Positions 14,935-21,188 of a stretch of DNA of 21,188 nucleotides are shown here, piece after piece (positions within the stretch are counted from its first letter, which is position 1; each line of letters starts with the position of its first letter). Under the pieces are notes generated by a model. It worked only from the letters and a program-made list of their open reading frames with translations, was not told where the DNA came from and searched no databases. Origin of the DNA: CAYUCE01 sp964443275. GTDB lineage: Bacteria; Bipolaricaulota; Bipolaricaulia; CAYUCE01. The stretch is taken from positions 1 through 21,188 of the forward strand of contig CAYUCE010000030.1 of assembly GCA_964443275.1 (NCBI GenBank), given 5' to 3'. Both the position numbers and the translations under genes were made by a program.

Positions 14935-14985
14935 GCGATCTTGGTGTTTGCTAGAATGTGGGCTGGATTAATATAATTTGTTTAG

Positions 14986-15085
14986 NNNNNNNNNNNNNNN
15001 NNNNNNNNNNNNNNNNNNNNNNNNNNNNNNNNNNNNNNNNNNNNNNNNNNNNNNNNNNNNNNNNNNNNNNNNNNNNNNNNNNNNN
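14986..15085. other. Assembly gap (100 N)
   Basis: Exactly 100 unknown bases between uppP and ybaB. The 51 nt after the uppP stop show no gene. The ybaB Shine-Dalgarno site begins immediately after the gap, so any ybaB promoter or upstream gene is hidden. Confidence 0.95.
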
Positions 15086-15098
15086 GAGGAGGGAGAAA

Positions 15099-15428
15099 AT
15101 GAAAGGATTTCCGGGAAATATAAAAGACGTTATGCAGCAGATGAAAAAAGTGAAGCAGGAACTGGAGGATAAGCAGGCGGAATTAGAGGAGATGAAGGTG
15201 GAAGCTACTTCTGGCGGAGGGATGGTTAAAGTGGTGGCTAATGGTAAAGAGGAGATTTTGGATATAGAAATTGATCCAGAAGTAGTGGATCCAGATGATG
15301 TGGAGATGTTGGAAGATTTGATCTTGGCAGCGGTTAAAGAAGTACAGGGAAAGGTAAAGGATTTAGTGAAGAAGGAAATTGGGGGATTGGCTGGAGGCCT
15401 TAACCTCCCGGATATACCTGGACTTTAG
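15099..15428 (+). CDS. YbaB/EbfC nucleoid-associated protein
   Basis: A small dimeric DNA-binding protein of the YbaB/EbfC family, commonly encoded beside recR. The 109-residue product has an N-terminal helix (FPGNIKDVMQQMKKVKQELE), the conserved strand region GGGMVKVVANGKEEILDIEI, then DPEVVDPDDVEMLEDLILAA, and a Gly-rich tail (GGLAGGLNLPDIPGL). A strong GAGGAGGGAG site precedes the ATG at 15099. recR starts 46 nt after the stop, giving the familiar ybaB-recR pair. dnaX, often the gene before it, is not visible, but the upstream side is an assembly gap. Confidence 0.95.
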   Translation: MKGFPGNIKDVMQQMKKVKQELEDKQAELEEMKVEATSGGGMVKVVANGKEEILDIEIDPEVVDPDDVEMLEDLILAAVKEVQGKVKDLVKKEIGGLAGGLNLPDIPGL

Positions 15429-15474
15429 TCCGCTTAAGTTTTAATTAAACAGCGATTGGTAAATAGAGCCTGCC

Positions 15475-16080
15475 ATGACCGCTTATCCTAAAGCCTTAGA
15501 AGATTTAATCAAAGAATTCAAAAAGCTTCCCAGCATAGGCAGAAAGACATCGGAGAGGCTAATCTTTTATCTGCTAAACCAGGATGGGAGGGAGATAGAG
15601 TCCTTAATCGAAGCCCTTAAAAATTTAGAGCAGATAAGTACTTGTTCGCGCTGCTTTAACTTCGCTCAGGGAGAACTTTGCTCGGTTTGTCAGGATGAAA
15701 GCCGGGATCAAAAAACCATTTGCGTGGTTAGCCGACCGCAGGAGATACTGAAGATCGAGAAAACCAGAGAATATAATGGTCTTTATCATGTGTTGGGTGG
15801 GTTGATATCTCCGGTTGAAGATGTAGATCCACAGGATTTAAGGATCAAGGAGTTAATGGAAAGACTGCAGGACGAGCAGGTATCCAAGGTAAGGGAAGTT
15901 ATACTTGCTTTAGACCCTAAGGTGGAGGGTGAAACTACCGCCATGTATTTGGCCAAAAAAATTAAACCGTTGGAGATTAAGATTTCCCGGCTCGCCCATG
16001 GTGTGCCGGTGGGCAGAGATATCGAATTTGCCGACCAAGTGACCCTTAGCCAAGCCTTAAAAGGAAGGGTGGAGATCTGA
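15475..16080 (+). CDS. recR: Recombination mediator RecR
   Basis: RecR works with RecO (and RecF) to load RecA on gapped DNA. The 201-residue length is typical. The N-terminal helix-hairpin-helix part includes LPSIGRKTSERLIFYLL. The zinc finger has C57, C60, C69 and C72. The Toprim domain begins ICVVSRPQEIL; the residue normally Glu (VVE) is Ser86. It continues with YHVLGGLISPVEDV, and the C-terminal block reads AHGVPVGRDIEFADQVTL, where RGLPVGGDLE is usual. Apart from these changes it aligns without gaps. It is downstream of ybaB and 35 nt upstream of a RecG-like gene, suggesting a recombination and repair operon. Confidence 0.95.
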   Translation: MTAYPKALEDLIKEFKKLPSIGRKTSERLIFYLLNQDGREIESLIEALKNLEQISTCSRCFNFAQGELCSVCQDESRDQKTICVVSRPQEILKIEKTREYNGLYHVLGGLISPVEDVDPQDLRIKELMERLQDEQVSKVREVILALDPKVEGETTAMYLAKKIKPLEIKISRLAHGVPVGRDIEFADQVTLSQALKGRVEI

Positions 16081-16115
16081 TAATAGAGGGTAAGAAACTC
16101 AAACTTCATTCCAGG

Positions 16116-18464
16116 ATGACTGAATCCCACAGATTGATTAGGAATTTTAAAAAAATCTTGCAATTAGAGAAGGCTAAAGGATATCAAGACCAGGCAGTAT
16201 TTGGAGGCCTACAAACTTTTATTGAGGATTTTAGTGAAAAAATAAGATTCTCCCCTTCCATAGACTGCTCGACTTCTCTTATCTCCGATATGAAAGATTT
16301 AGCAGCTAGTTATTCCCACCAGACTATCAGTGAAAGAAGAAAAGCGATCTCAGAGCTTGAGGATATCCAAAAGGCTTTGATGGTAAAGAAAGAGGAGAAA
16401 AGCGAAGCAGCAGTTGCCAAAAGTCACTTGGATAAGCCCATCAGGTACGCTAAAGGGGTGGGGAAAGAGGAAACCATATATTTAAAGAAATTGGGGATAA
16501 AGACTATAAGAGATTTGCTGTTTTACTTTCCTTACCGTATTGAGAATAGGAGGGGGGTTAAAAAAATAGCTGACCTTAAAGACGGTGAAGAAGTTACCGT
16601 TAAAGGATATGTCCAATTTGTGGATACCATCAGACCTAAAGAGGATCTTCAAATAGTTAAGATTGCCGTCAGCGATGGTTCGGGGACTGCTTATGGAATA
16701 TGGTTTAATCAACCCGGGGTGAAGAGTCAATTTTCAAAGGGCGAAAAGGTAGCCATCTATGGGAAGATAGAAAAAGACATAGGGGGAGTTCAGATAAAAA
16801 ATCCGGTATCTGAACCTATCGATCAGAAGCTCCATACCCAAAGGCTGGTTCCCATTTATCGTACTACCGAGGGACTCTCCACTTTATTCTTAAGAAAGTT
16901 GATCTGGGATAATTTAAGGCTTTATTTAGGTTCAGTGGAGGAAATTTTACCAAGGGATCTCAGAGAGAGCCGGGATTATCTTACTCGGAAGAAAGCAATT
17001 AAAGGATTGCATTTTCCCGAAAGTATTTCTGACCAAAAGCGCAGTCGATCCACTTTAGCGCATGAAGAGCTATTTATATTTCAATTAGGGGTTTTACAAG
17101 AGAGGAAAAGGCGTTTAGAAATTCGATCAGGTAAGAAGTTAAAAGTTGAGGGCCAGGTAATTAAAGATTTTCTCTCCACTTATCCTTTCAAGCTTACCCA
17201 CCTTCAAAAGAAAGTGATAGAAGAGATCACTGAAGGCATGGCAAGTCCCAAGCCGATGCGCAGATTGCTGCAGGGTGATGTAGGGTCGGGTAAAACCTTA
17301 GTTGCAACCTTAGGTTGTTTCATCTACTGTAAGGCAGGGTATCAAGCTGCCTTTATGGCTCCTACCGAAATGCTGGCTGAGCAGCACTACCTAAATCTTA
17401 AAGAAAGGTTGAGCGAGTTCAATGTGGAAATTTTTAAAAAAAGCCAGACTCAATCGGAAAAAGAGGCAATAAAACAAAGAGTAGGCTCCAGGGAGGTTGA
17501 CATATTAGTTGGTACCCATTCTCTGGGCCAAGACGGGGTGGTCTTTGATAGATTGGGTCTTGTGGTTATCGACGAACAGTCAGACCCAGCAAGTTTAGGG
17601 AGATGGAAGTTGGGTAAGATTGATGAGAACGTAGATATCTTGGTGATGAGTGAAACCCCTATTGCCGAAACTTTACGCTTGACCCTTTACGGGCAGTATG
17701 ATTTTAGCACTATTGACCGGCTTCCCATAACCCGGAAGGTAGAAACCTACTGGGTGTCGGAAGGCAGGAGGGACCAAGTATACGAATTTGTCCTAACTAA
17801 ATTGAAACAGGGCCAACAAGCTTATGTAATATACCCACCTATCAAAGAGTCAGACGGGCTTGATTTAACCACGGCGGTTCAAGGTAGGAAAGACCTGGCC
17901 GGTGGGCTTTTCAAAGACTTTCGAGTGAGGCTGCTTTCTCTTCAGATGCCCGATTTATGCAAAAAAGAGGTAATAAGTATGTTTCGAAGTGGAGATATTG
18001 ACGTCCTGGTTTCTACTATGCCCATAGATATTGAAATTGATATTCCTACCATAAGTTTGATGGTTATCGAACATGCGGACCGGTTTAGTTTGACTCAACT
18101 ACACTGGCTTCGGGGAAGAATTGGGTGGTCAGGACAGAAATCCTACTGCTTTGGGTTGGCCACCCCAGCCGCCGAAGAGGTAAAAGCTCGGCTTGAGGCT
18201 TTTAGAGATATAACAGATGGCTTTGAAATAGCAGAGATTGATCTTAAAATAAGGGGTCCGGGTGAGCTTTTAGGCCTTATCTCTCGGGGTATGGGCAATA
18301 CATTTAAGGCGGTGGATTTAACCAAAGATTTAGACCTGATGAAAGCTGCCCGGCGGGAAGCAAAGGATTTTTTGGCCGGTAATAATCGAAAAGAGAGTTA
18401 CCAGCGACTGATGAAAGAATTTGCAAAAAGACGTGAAGAAGAATTTAAATCACTAACAACCTAG
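16116..18464 (+). CDS. RecG-family helicase homologue with altered motor motifs
   Basis: RecG normally remodels stalled replication forks, using an OB-fold wedge and a two-lobe ATPase. This 782-residue product keeps that architecture: an N-terminal helical extension (1-100), as in Thermotoga-type long RecG, then a wedge (about 140-240), then helicase lobes. Motif I, GDVGSGKT (387-394), and motif Ia, APTEMLAEQH, are intact. Others deviate: II is DEQS (486-489) for DEQH, III is SETPI (512-516) for TATPI, V is STMPIDIEID (633-642) for TTVIEVGVD, and VI is WLRGRIGWSG for QLRGRVGRG. The usual HRFGVEQR, LTGS and LHGRM segments are also changed. The frame is uninterrupted, so this is not simple decay. 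ATPase-driven remodelling is probably impaired (inference). It follows recR; gatC follows after 30 nt. Confidence 0.85.
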   Translation: MTESHRLIRNFKKILQLEKAKGYQDQAVFGGLQTFIEDFSEKIRFSPSIDCSTSLISDMKDLAASYSHQTISERRKAISELEDIQKALMVKKEEKSEAAVAKSHLDKPIRYAKGVGKEETIYLKKLGIKTIRDLLFYFPYRIENRRGVKKIADLKDGEEVTVKGYVQFVDTIRPKEDLQIVKIAVSDGSGTAYGIWFNQPGVKSQFSKGEKVAIYGKIEKDIGGVQIKNPVSEPIDQKLHTQRLVPIYRTTEGLSTLFLRKLIWDNLRLYLGSVEEILPRDLRESRDYLTRKKAIKGLHFPESISDQKRSRSTLAHEELFIFQLGVLQERKRRLEIRSGKKLKVEGQVIKDFLSTYPFKLTHLQKKVIEEITEGMASPKPMRRLLQGDVGSGKTLVATLGCFIYCKAGYQAAFMAPTEMLAEQHYLNLKERLSEFNVEIFKKSQTQSEKEAIKQRVGSREVDILVGTHSLGQDGVVFDRLGLVVIDEQSDPASLGRWKLGKIDENVDILVMSETPIAETLRLTLYGQYDFSTIDRLPITRKVETYWVSEGRRDQVYEFVLTKLKQGQQAYVIYPPIKESDGLDLTTAVQGRKDLAGGLFKDFRVRLLSLQMPDLCKKEVISMFRSGDIDVLVSTMPIDIEIDIPTISLMVIEHADRFSLTQLHWLRGRIGWSGQKSYCFGLATPAAEEVKARLEAFRDITDGFEIAEIDLKIRGPGELLGLISRGMGNTFKAVDLTKDLDLMKAARREAKDFLAGNNRKESYQRLMKEFAKRREEEFKSLTT

Positions 18465-18494
18465 AATTGATTCTACAAATAGAGGAGGACTAAG

Positions 18495-18776
18495 ATGAGT
18501 ATCGAAGAGGACGTCAGATGGGTCGAAGACCTGGCAAAGATCGAGCTGACCTCGGAAGAGGAAGTGAAAATGGCAGATCAACTTGCTGGCATTCTTTCGT
18601 ATTTTAAAAAGTTAGAGGAATTAGAGACAGAGGAAGTCGAACCGATGAAGCACGTACTGGATGTAAAAAATATCCTCAGAGAAGACAAACCGCAAGATAC
18701 CTTTCCGGTCTCAAAAGTTTTAAAGAACGCACCCCAGAAAAAGGATGGCTACTTTCGAGTCCCCAAGGTGATGTAG
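18495..18776 (+). CDS. gatC: Asp/Glu-tRNA amidotransferase subunit C
   Basis: GatC stabilises the GatA-GatB part of the enzyme that converts misacylated Glu-tRNA-Gln or Asp-tRNA-Asn to the correct amide. The 93-residue product has the family pattern: VRWVEDLAKIELTSEEEVKM at the N-terminus, QLAGILSYFKKLEELETEEV in the middle, VEPMKHVLDVKNILREDKP, and the C-terminal DGYFRVPKV. AGAGGAGG precedes the ATG at 18495. gatA does not follow: the next gene is galE on the opposite strand. The other subunits must therefore be encoded elsewhere. Confidence 0.95.
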   Translation: MSIEEDVRWVEDLAKIELTSEEEVKMADQLAGILSYFKKLEELETEEVEPMKHVLDVKNILREDKPQDTFPVSKVLKNAPQKKDGYFRVPKVM

Positions 18777-18827
18777 ATATTTAGATCACCATTTGTACTA
18801 CTTGACCTAAGGGGCTAGTCTCAAGGA

Positions 18828-19808
18828 TTATTTAAATTTTGCTCCTTTCTTCTTTTGCCACTGCCAGGCAGTTTCCACTATATCTTCTAACTTGTTAAAC
18901 TCCGGTTCCCAATTCAGCTCGACTTTGGCTCGGCTGGGATCGGCTACCAGTTGGGGAGGGTCACCTTCTCTTCTAGGTGCGGGGCGGGATTTTATCTTTC
19001 TTCCGGTGATGGTCCGGCAGGTCTGGACAACTTCTTTAACTGAGTATCCTTTTCCTATACCCAGATTGTACGCCCGGTGGCCCTTTAAATCTTTAAGTTT
19101 TTCCAAGGCCAGTATGTGAGCGGTGGCTAGATCATTTACGTGGATGAAGTCTCTTATACAGGTACCGTCCGGGGTAGGGTAGTCGATTCCGAAAACTTCA
19201 ATTTTCTCCCTTTCCCCTAAAGCTACTTCCAGTACGATGGGGATTAAGTGGCTTTCCGGTTGGTGTAGTTCCCCTATCTTACCAGCCGGATCGCTACCTG
19301 CAGCGTTGAAATATCTTAAAGATATACACTTTAGTCCGTATGCTTTGCTGAAGTCTTTGCAAATTTTTTCAAAATAAAGCTTTGTCCGCCCGTAAGGGCT
19401 GCGGGGATTTTTGGGGTGGTCTTCAGGTACAGGTATTTTAGTGGGATTGCCGTAGACAGCGGCGGAAGAAGAGAAGATCAAATTTTCGACCCCAAAGTCT
19501 TTCATCACTTGTAGTAAATTCAAACCGCAAATTATGTTGTTTTGATAATATTTTTGAGGATTGCTCACTGACTCATCCACCCGACAGTGGGCGGCAAAGT
19601 GCATCACCGCCTGGATGGGGTGGTCACGGAAGGTCTTTTGTAACAATTGGATATCGGCCAGGTCCCCGATTACCACCTTATCGGTCAGGATAAGCTCTTC
19701 GAAGCCAGAGGATAAGTTATCATAAACTACTACTTTATAACCTTTCTCTAATAGCTTTTTTGTGGTATGGCTTCCTATATAGCCGCCCCCCCCGGTTACT
19801 AAAATCAC
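18828..19808 (-). CDS. galE: UDP-glucose 4-epimerase
   Basis: Interconverts UDP-glucose and UDP-galactose with NAD bound in a Rossmann fold, supplying sugars for polysaccharide or lipid glycosylation. The 326-residue product has the NAD-binding GGGGYIGSH at 6-14, the SSSAAVYG catalytic serine region at 113-120, and the catalytic pair Y139 and K143 in YGRTK. Later come RYFNAAGSDP and DGTCIRDFIHVNDLA, both typical of GalE rather than of other short-chain epimerases. The start is GTG at 19808, with AAGGTGG about 12 nt upstream. It is convergent with gatC, with 51 nt between, and divergent from the coiled-coil gene, with a strong promoter about 110 nt upstream. UDP-GlcNAc as substrate is possible. 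Confidence 0.95.
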   Translation of the reverse strand: MILVTGGGGYIGSHTTKKLLEKGYKVVVYDNLSSGFEELILTDKVVIGDLADIQLLQKTFRDHPIQAVMHFAAHCRVDESVSNPQKYYQNNIICGLNLLQVMKDFGVENLIFSSSAAVYGNPTKIPVPEDHPKNPRSPYGRTKLYFEKICKDFSKAYGLKCISLRYFNAAGSDPAGKIGELHQPESHLIPIVLEVALGEREKIEVFGIDYPTPDGTCIRDFIHVNDLATAHILALEKLKDLKGHRAYNLGIGKGYSVKEVVQTCRTITGRKIKSRPAPRREGDPPQLVADPSRAKVELNWEPEFNKLEDIVETAWQWQKKKGAKFK

Positions 19809-19860
19809 TTTTTTTACACACCACCTTTTTTATTCGAGTAAAGCCCGTCCCCTTCACCTG

Positions 19861-19888
19861 TTTCAAGAAAATGATTGCTTTCAAGAAA
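19861..19888. promoter_or_regulatory. Tandem dyad motifs in the galE leader
   Basis: TTTCAAGAAA occurs at 19861-19870 and 19879-19888, 18 bp apart. The second is embedded in the longer dyad GCTTTCAAGAAAGC. They lie downstream of the predicted galE promoter, as roadblock operators or leader elements would. Confidence 0.4.
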
Positions 19889-19919
19889 GCTGCTCCCATT
19901 GTATGTGTGGCTTTTTTGC

Positions 19920-19948
19920 ATTTTAGAGTAAAGCGCCTGATTCGTCAA
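19920..19948 (-). promoter_or_regulatory. Strong candidate sigma70 promoter of galE
   Basis: On the minus strand, TTGACG (19948-19943) and TAAAAT (19925-19920) are separated by 17 nt, each matching 5 of 6 bases. The leader to the galE GTG would be about 105 nt. The rest of the 19809-20082 intergenic region holds only the tandem dyads and the next gene's leader. Confidence 0.62.
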
Positions 19949-20082
19949 ACTACAAACGTAACCTATATCACCTTCGTGAGTAGCAAAGTTCTCAACCGTC
20001 TTCGACACAGCTCCTTATAAGCGTGTGTCCAAAAGATTTAGAATTTGGTTACTTCAAGTTTCAAACTGAGGAGGTATTGAGG

Positions 20083-20877
20083 ATGAAGAGAACTATATTG
20101 TTATTTTTGGTCTCGATTCTATGTGCGGCCTTGTTTTTTTCTTCCGCCTTAGCGGAGGAGAGTTCACAAGATCCAAAAGCATTGGAAAATAAGGTTGAAA
20201 GAATCGAGGATTCTCTGGCGAATTTAAAAGATATGGTTAAGGAGCTTTCTTTTGAGGTGGATGAGACCCGGAATTTCCAATCGGTGCTAAAGGAGGTTTC
20301 CTACGAGACTAAGTATAATCAGAGTGAGATTAAAGGTTTACTTAAGTTCAAGAAGATGGTAACTGATCAGATGCAGCCTAAGCTGCTTGCTCTTGAAAAC
20401 ACGGTATCTGAGCTATCAAAAACCATGAATACCTACCAGAAGAAGGTGCTGGATTTGGAAAGCACTGTAGATAATCTCTCGGTAGAGATAAGCAACAACA
20501 AATCAAGTTTGACCAAACTATCTCAGGAGCTTAAAGTTCTTAAAGCTAATTTTGAGGGCTTTAATCATGATTTCAAGCAGGAAATCAAGAGATTAGAAGC
20601 AGAGATCGAAGAAGCTCCGCTTAAATCCATGCAGGTGGTATGGGCCAAAATAGATGAATTGAAGAAGCAGATATCCGATTTGGAACTCAATAAAGCTGAT
20701 AAACAAGAAATTCAAGACAGCTTATCCCAGTTTGAGAAAAAGCTGGATCAGGAATTAGGTCAGTTTCAATCCTCACTTGAGGAGACTCAAAAGCAGGCTG
20801 AAACCACATACATGCTTTCTATAGGAGGCTTGCTAGCCGGTGTAGCAGCCCTGGCACTTTACTTCATGCAAGGATAA
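20083..20877 (+). CDS. Exported coiled-coil protein with C-terminal membrane anchor
   Basis: I do not recognise a family. The 264-residue product begins with a Sec signal peptide (MKRTILLFLVSILCAALFFS, then SALAEE with likely cleavage after ALA). Residues about 28-240 are a long heptad-like coiled coil rich in Glu, Lys, Leu and Ser. A hydrophobic segment, SIGGLLAGVAALALYFMQG, ends the protein. The likely topology is an extracytoplasmic rod anchored at its C-terminus. ATG at 20083 is chosen because GAGGAGGT lies about 7 nt upstream; a longer frame from 20023 would place 20 polar residues before the signal peptide. It stands alone, divergent from galE. An envelope-spacing or surface-structure role is only a guess. 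Confidence 0.82.
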   Translation: MKRTILLFLVSILCAALFFSSALAEESSQDPKALENKVERIEDSLANLKDMVKELSFEVDETRNFQSVLKEVSYETKYNQSEIKGLLKFKKMVTDQMQPKLLALENTVSELSKTMNTYQKKVLDLESTVDNLSVEISNNKSSLTKLSQELKVLKANFEGFNHDFKQEIKRLEAEIEEAPLKSMQVVWAKIDELKKQISDLELNKADKQEIQDSLSQFEKKLDQELGQFQSSLEETQKQAETTYMLSIGGLLAGVAALALYFMQG

Positions 20878-21109
20878 AGGTAGTGATAATATGGCGATAG
20901 ATGCGGAGGGGAGTATTCTCGGAAAGAGGGAAGTTTAGAAAATCACCTATTTCCATAATCTTCTCCGTTTCGTCATTTTCACCTGTCTATATCTATTTCG
21001 TAATTGTTTACCCATCTGAAGAAGCCATAATAGGGGATCGTTAACTTTTGACGGTAGGCATCCGGTGGGGTACAGAGGCTTTAAGATACAAATTCGCGAT
21101 AGGCCAGAT

Positions 21110-21137
21110 GTAGGGAATGGCCTCTGTGCCATTCCGG
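21110..21137. repeat. Palindromic repeat, copy 7 (forward orientation)
   Basis: GTAGG leads into a GGAATGGC / GCCATTCC stem around the loop CTCTGT, ending in CGG. It is identical in reverse complement to copy 1, nearly 20 kb away. Confidence 0.82.
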
Positions 21138-21144
21138 CATGTTT

Positions 21145-21171
21145 CGGTTGGGCACAGAGGCCCAACCCTAC
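21145..21171. repeat. Palindromic repeat, copy 8 (reverse orientation)
   Basis: A GTTGGGC / GCCCAAC stem around ACAGAG, then CCTAC. It faces copy 7 across 7 nt, so the two make a larger inverted pair. TTTTT follows 3 nt after CCTAC, so terminator activity is conceivable. Confidence 0.8.
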
Positions 21172-21188
21172 GTTTTTATGATACGCCA

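Larger units (their letters stand above)
20878..21188. other. Gene-free right edge with palindromic repeats
   Basis: No convincing gene is seen. A minus-strand frame from 21165 to 20947 starts inside a repeat, lacks a ribosome binding site and resembles no family I know. Apart from repeat copies 7 and 8, I see no terminator, tRNA or attachment site. Confidence 0.6.

Noticed and set aside
16116..18464. RecG-like gene as a pseudogene
   Set aside because: The frame is intact over 782 codons with a normal Walker A motif and well-preserved wedge and flanking sequence. Changes cluster in motor motifs, which simple decay does not predict.
19814..20008. 64-residue minus-strand reading frame upstream of galE
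   Set aside because: Its GTG start lies upstream of the strong galE promoter, the AAGGAG site is only 2 nt away, and the sequence resembles no family. The promoter and dyads explain the region better.
19809..20082. tRNA or structured RNA gene in the galE intergenic region
   Set aside because: No cloverleaf, T-loop consensus or CCA end was found on either strand.
20947..21165. 72-residue minus-strand frame ending in a basic KMTKRRRLWK tail
   Set aside because: It starts inside a palindromic repeat with no ribosome binding site. A decayed transposase tail was considered, but nothing specific supports it.

Overview
This window is bacterial chromosome. It carries rnpA, uppP, recR, gatC and greA, its genes have Shine-Dalgarno sites, and several candidate sigma70-type promoters with 17-nt spacers are visible. 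Base composition is A+T-leaning, and TTG and GTG starts are common. The acyl-CoA dehydratase activase/HgdB-type system suggests an anaerobe, and the gas vesicle genes suggest an aquatic or buoyant relative. I cannot place it in a phylum. Two runs of exactly 100 N (2790-2889 and 14986-15085) look like scaffold-gap placeholders, so this is a draft assembly and the true lengths there are unknown.

Region 1 (1-2940, minus strand) is the end of a gas vesicle cluster. In transcription order it holds a putative regulator with HTH, winged-helix and Hsp20-like parts, a GvpJ-type shell protein with a C-terminal zinc ribbon, GvpK, and a GvpF/L protein with a long N-terminal extension that runs off the left edge. 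Palindromic repeats of one family, plus a 77-bp tandem duplication, sit between gvpJ and gvpK and upstream of the regulator. The first assembly gap lies inside this repeat cluster.

Region 2 (2939-6001) holds a PAS/HD-GYP c-di-GMP phosphodiesterase-like protein (plus), a MetY-type O-acetylhomoserine sulfhydrylase with its own promoter (minus), and a PAP2 phosphatase (minus) that ends the next operon.

Region 3 (6013-14025, minus) is a long co-directional run: rnpA, greA, lysS, a GT4 glycosyltransferase, a double-ASKHA acyl-CoA dehydratase activase and an HgdB-like partner, then the PAP2 gene. rnpA and greA overlap by 20 nt. The activase has a strong promoter of its own, and its end overlaps the HgdB-like gene by 128 nt, which looks like a split version of a fused protein.

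Region 4 (14146-18776, plus) starts from a divergent promoter region with uppP. After the second gap come ybaB, recR, a RecG-family gene and gatC. The RecG-like protein is the most striking item here. Its reading frame is full length and its Walker A motif is intact, but helicase motifs II, III, V and VI and several linking motifs all carry non-consensus residues, so it may be a RecG-shaped protein without normal motor activity.

Region 5 (18828-21188) holds galE (minus) with a good promoter and two tandem dyads in its leader, then an exported, C-terminally anchored coiled-coil protein (plus), and a gene-free right edge with two more palindromic repeats.
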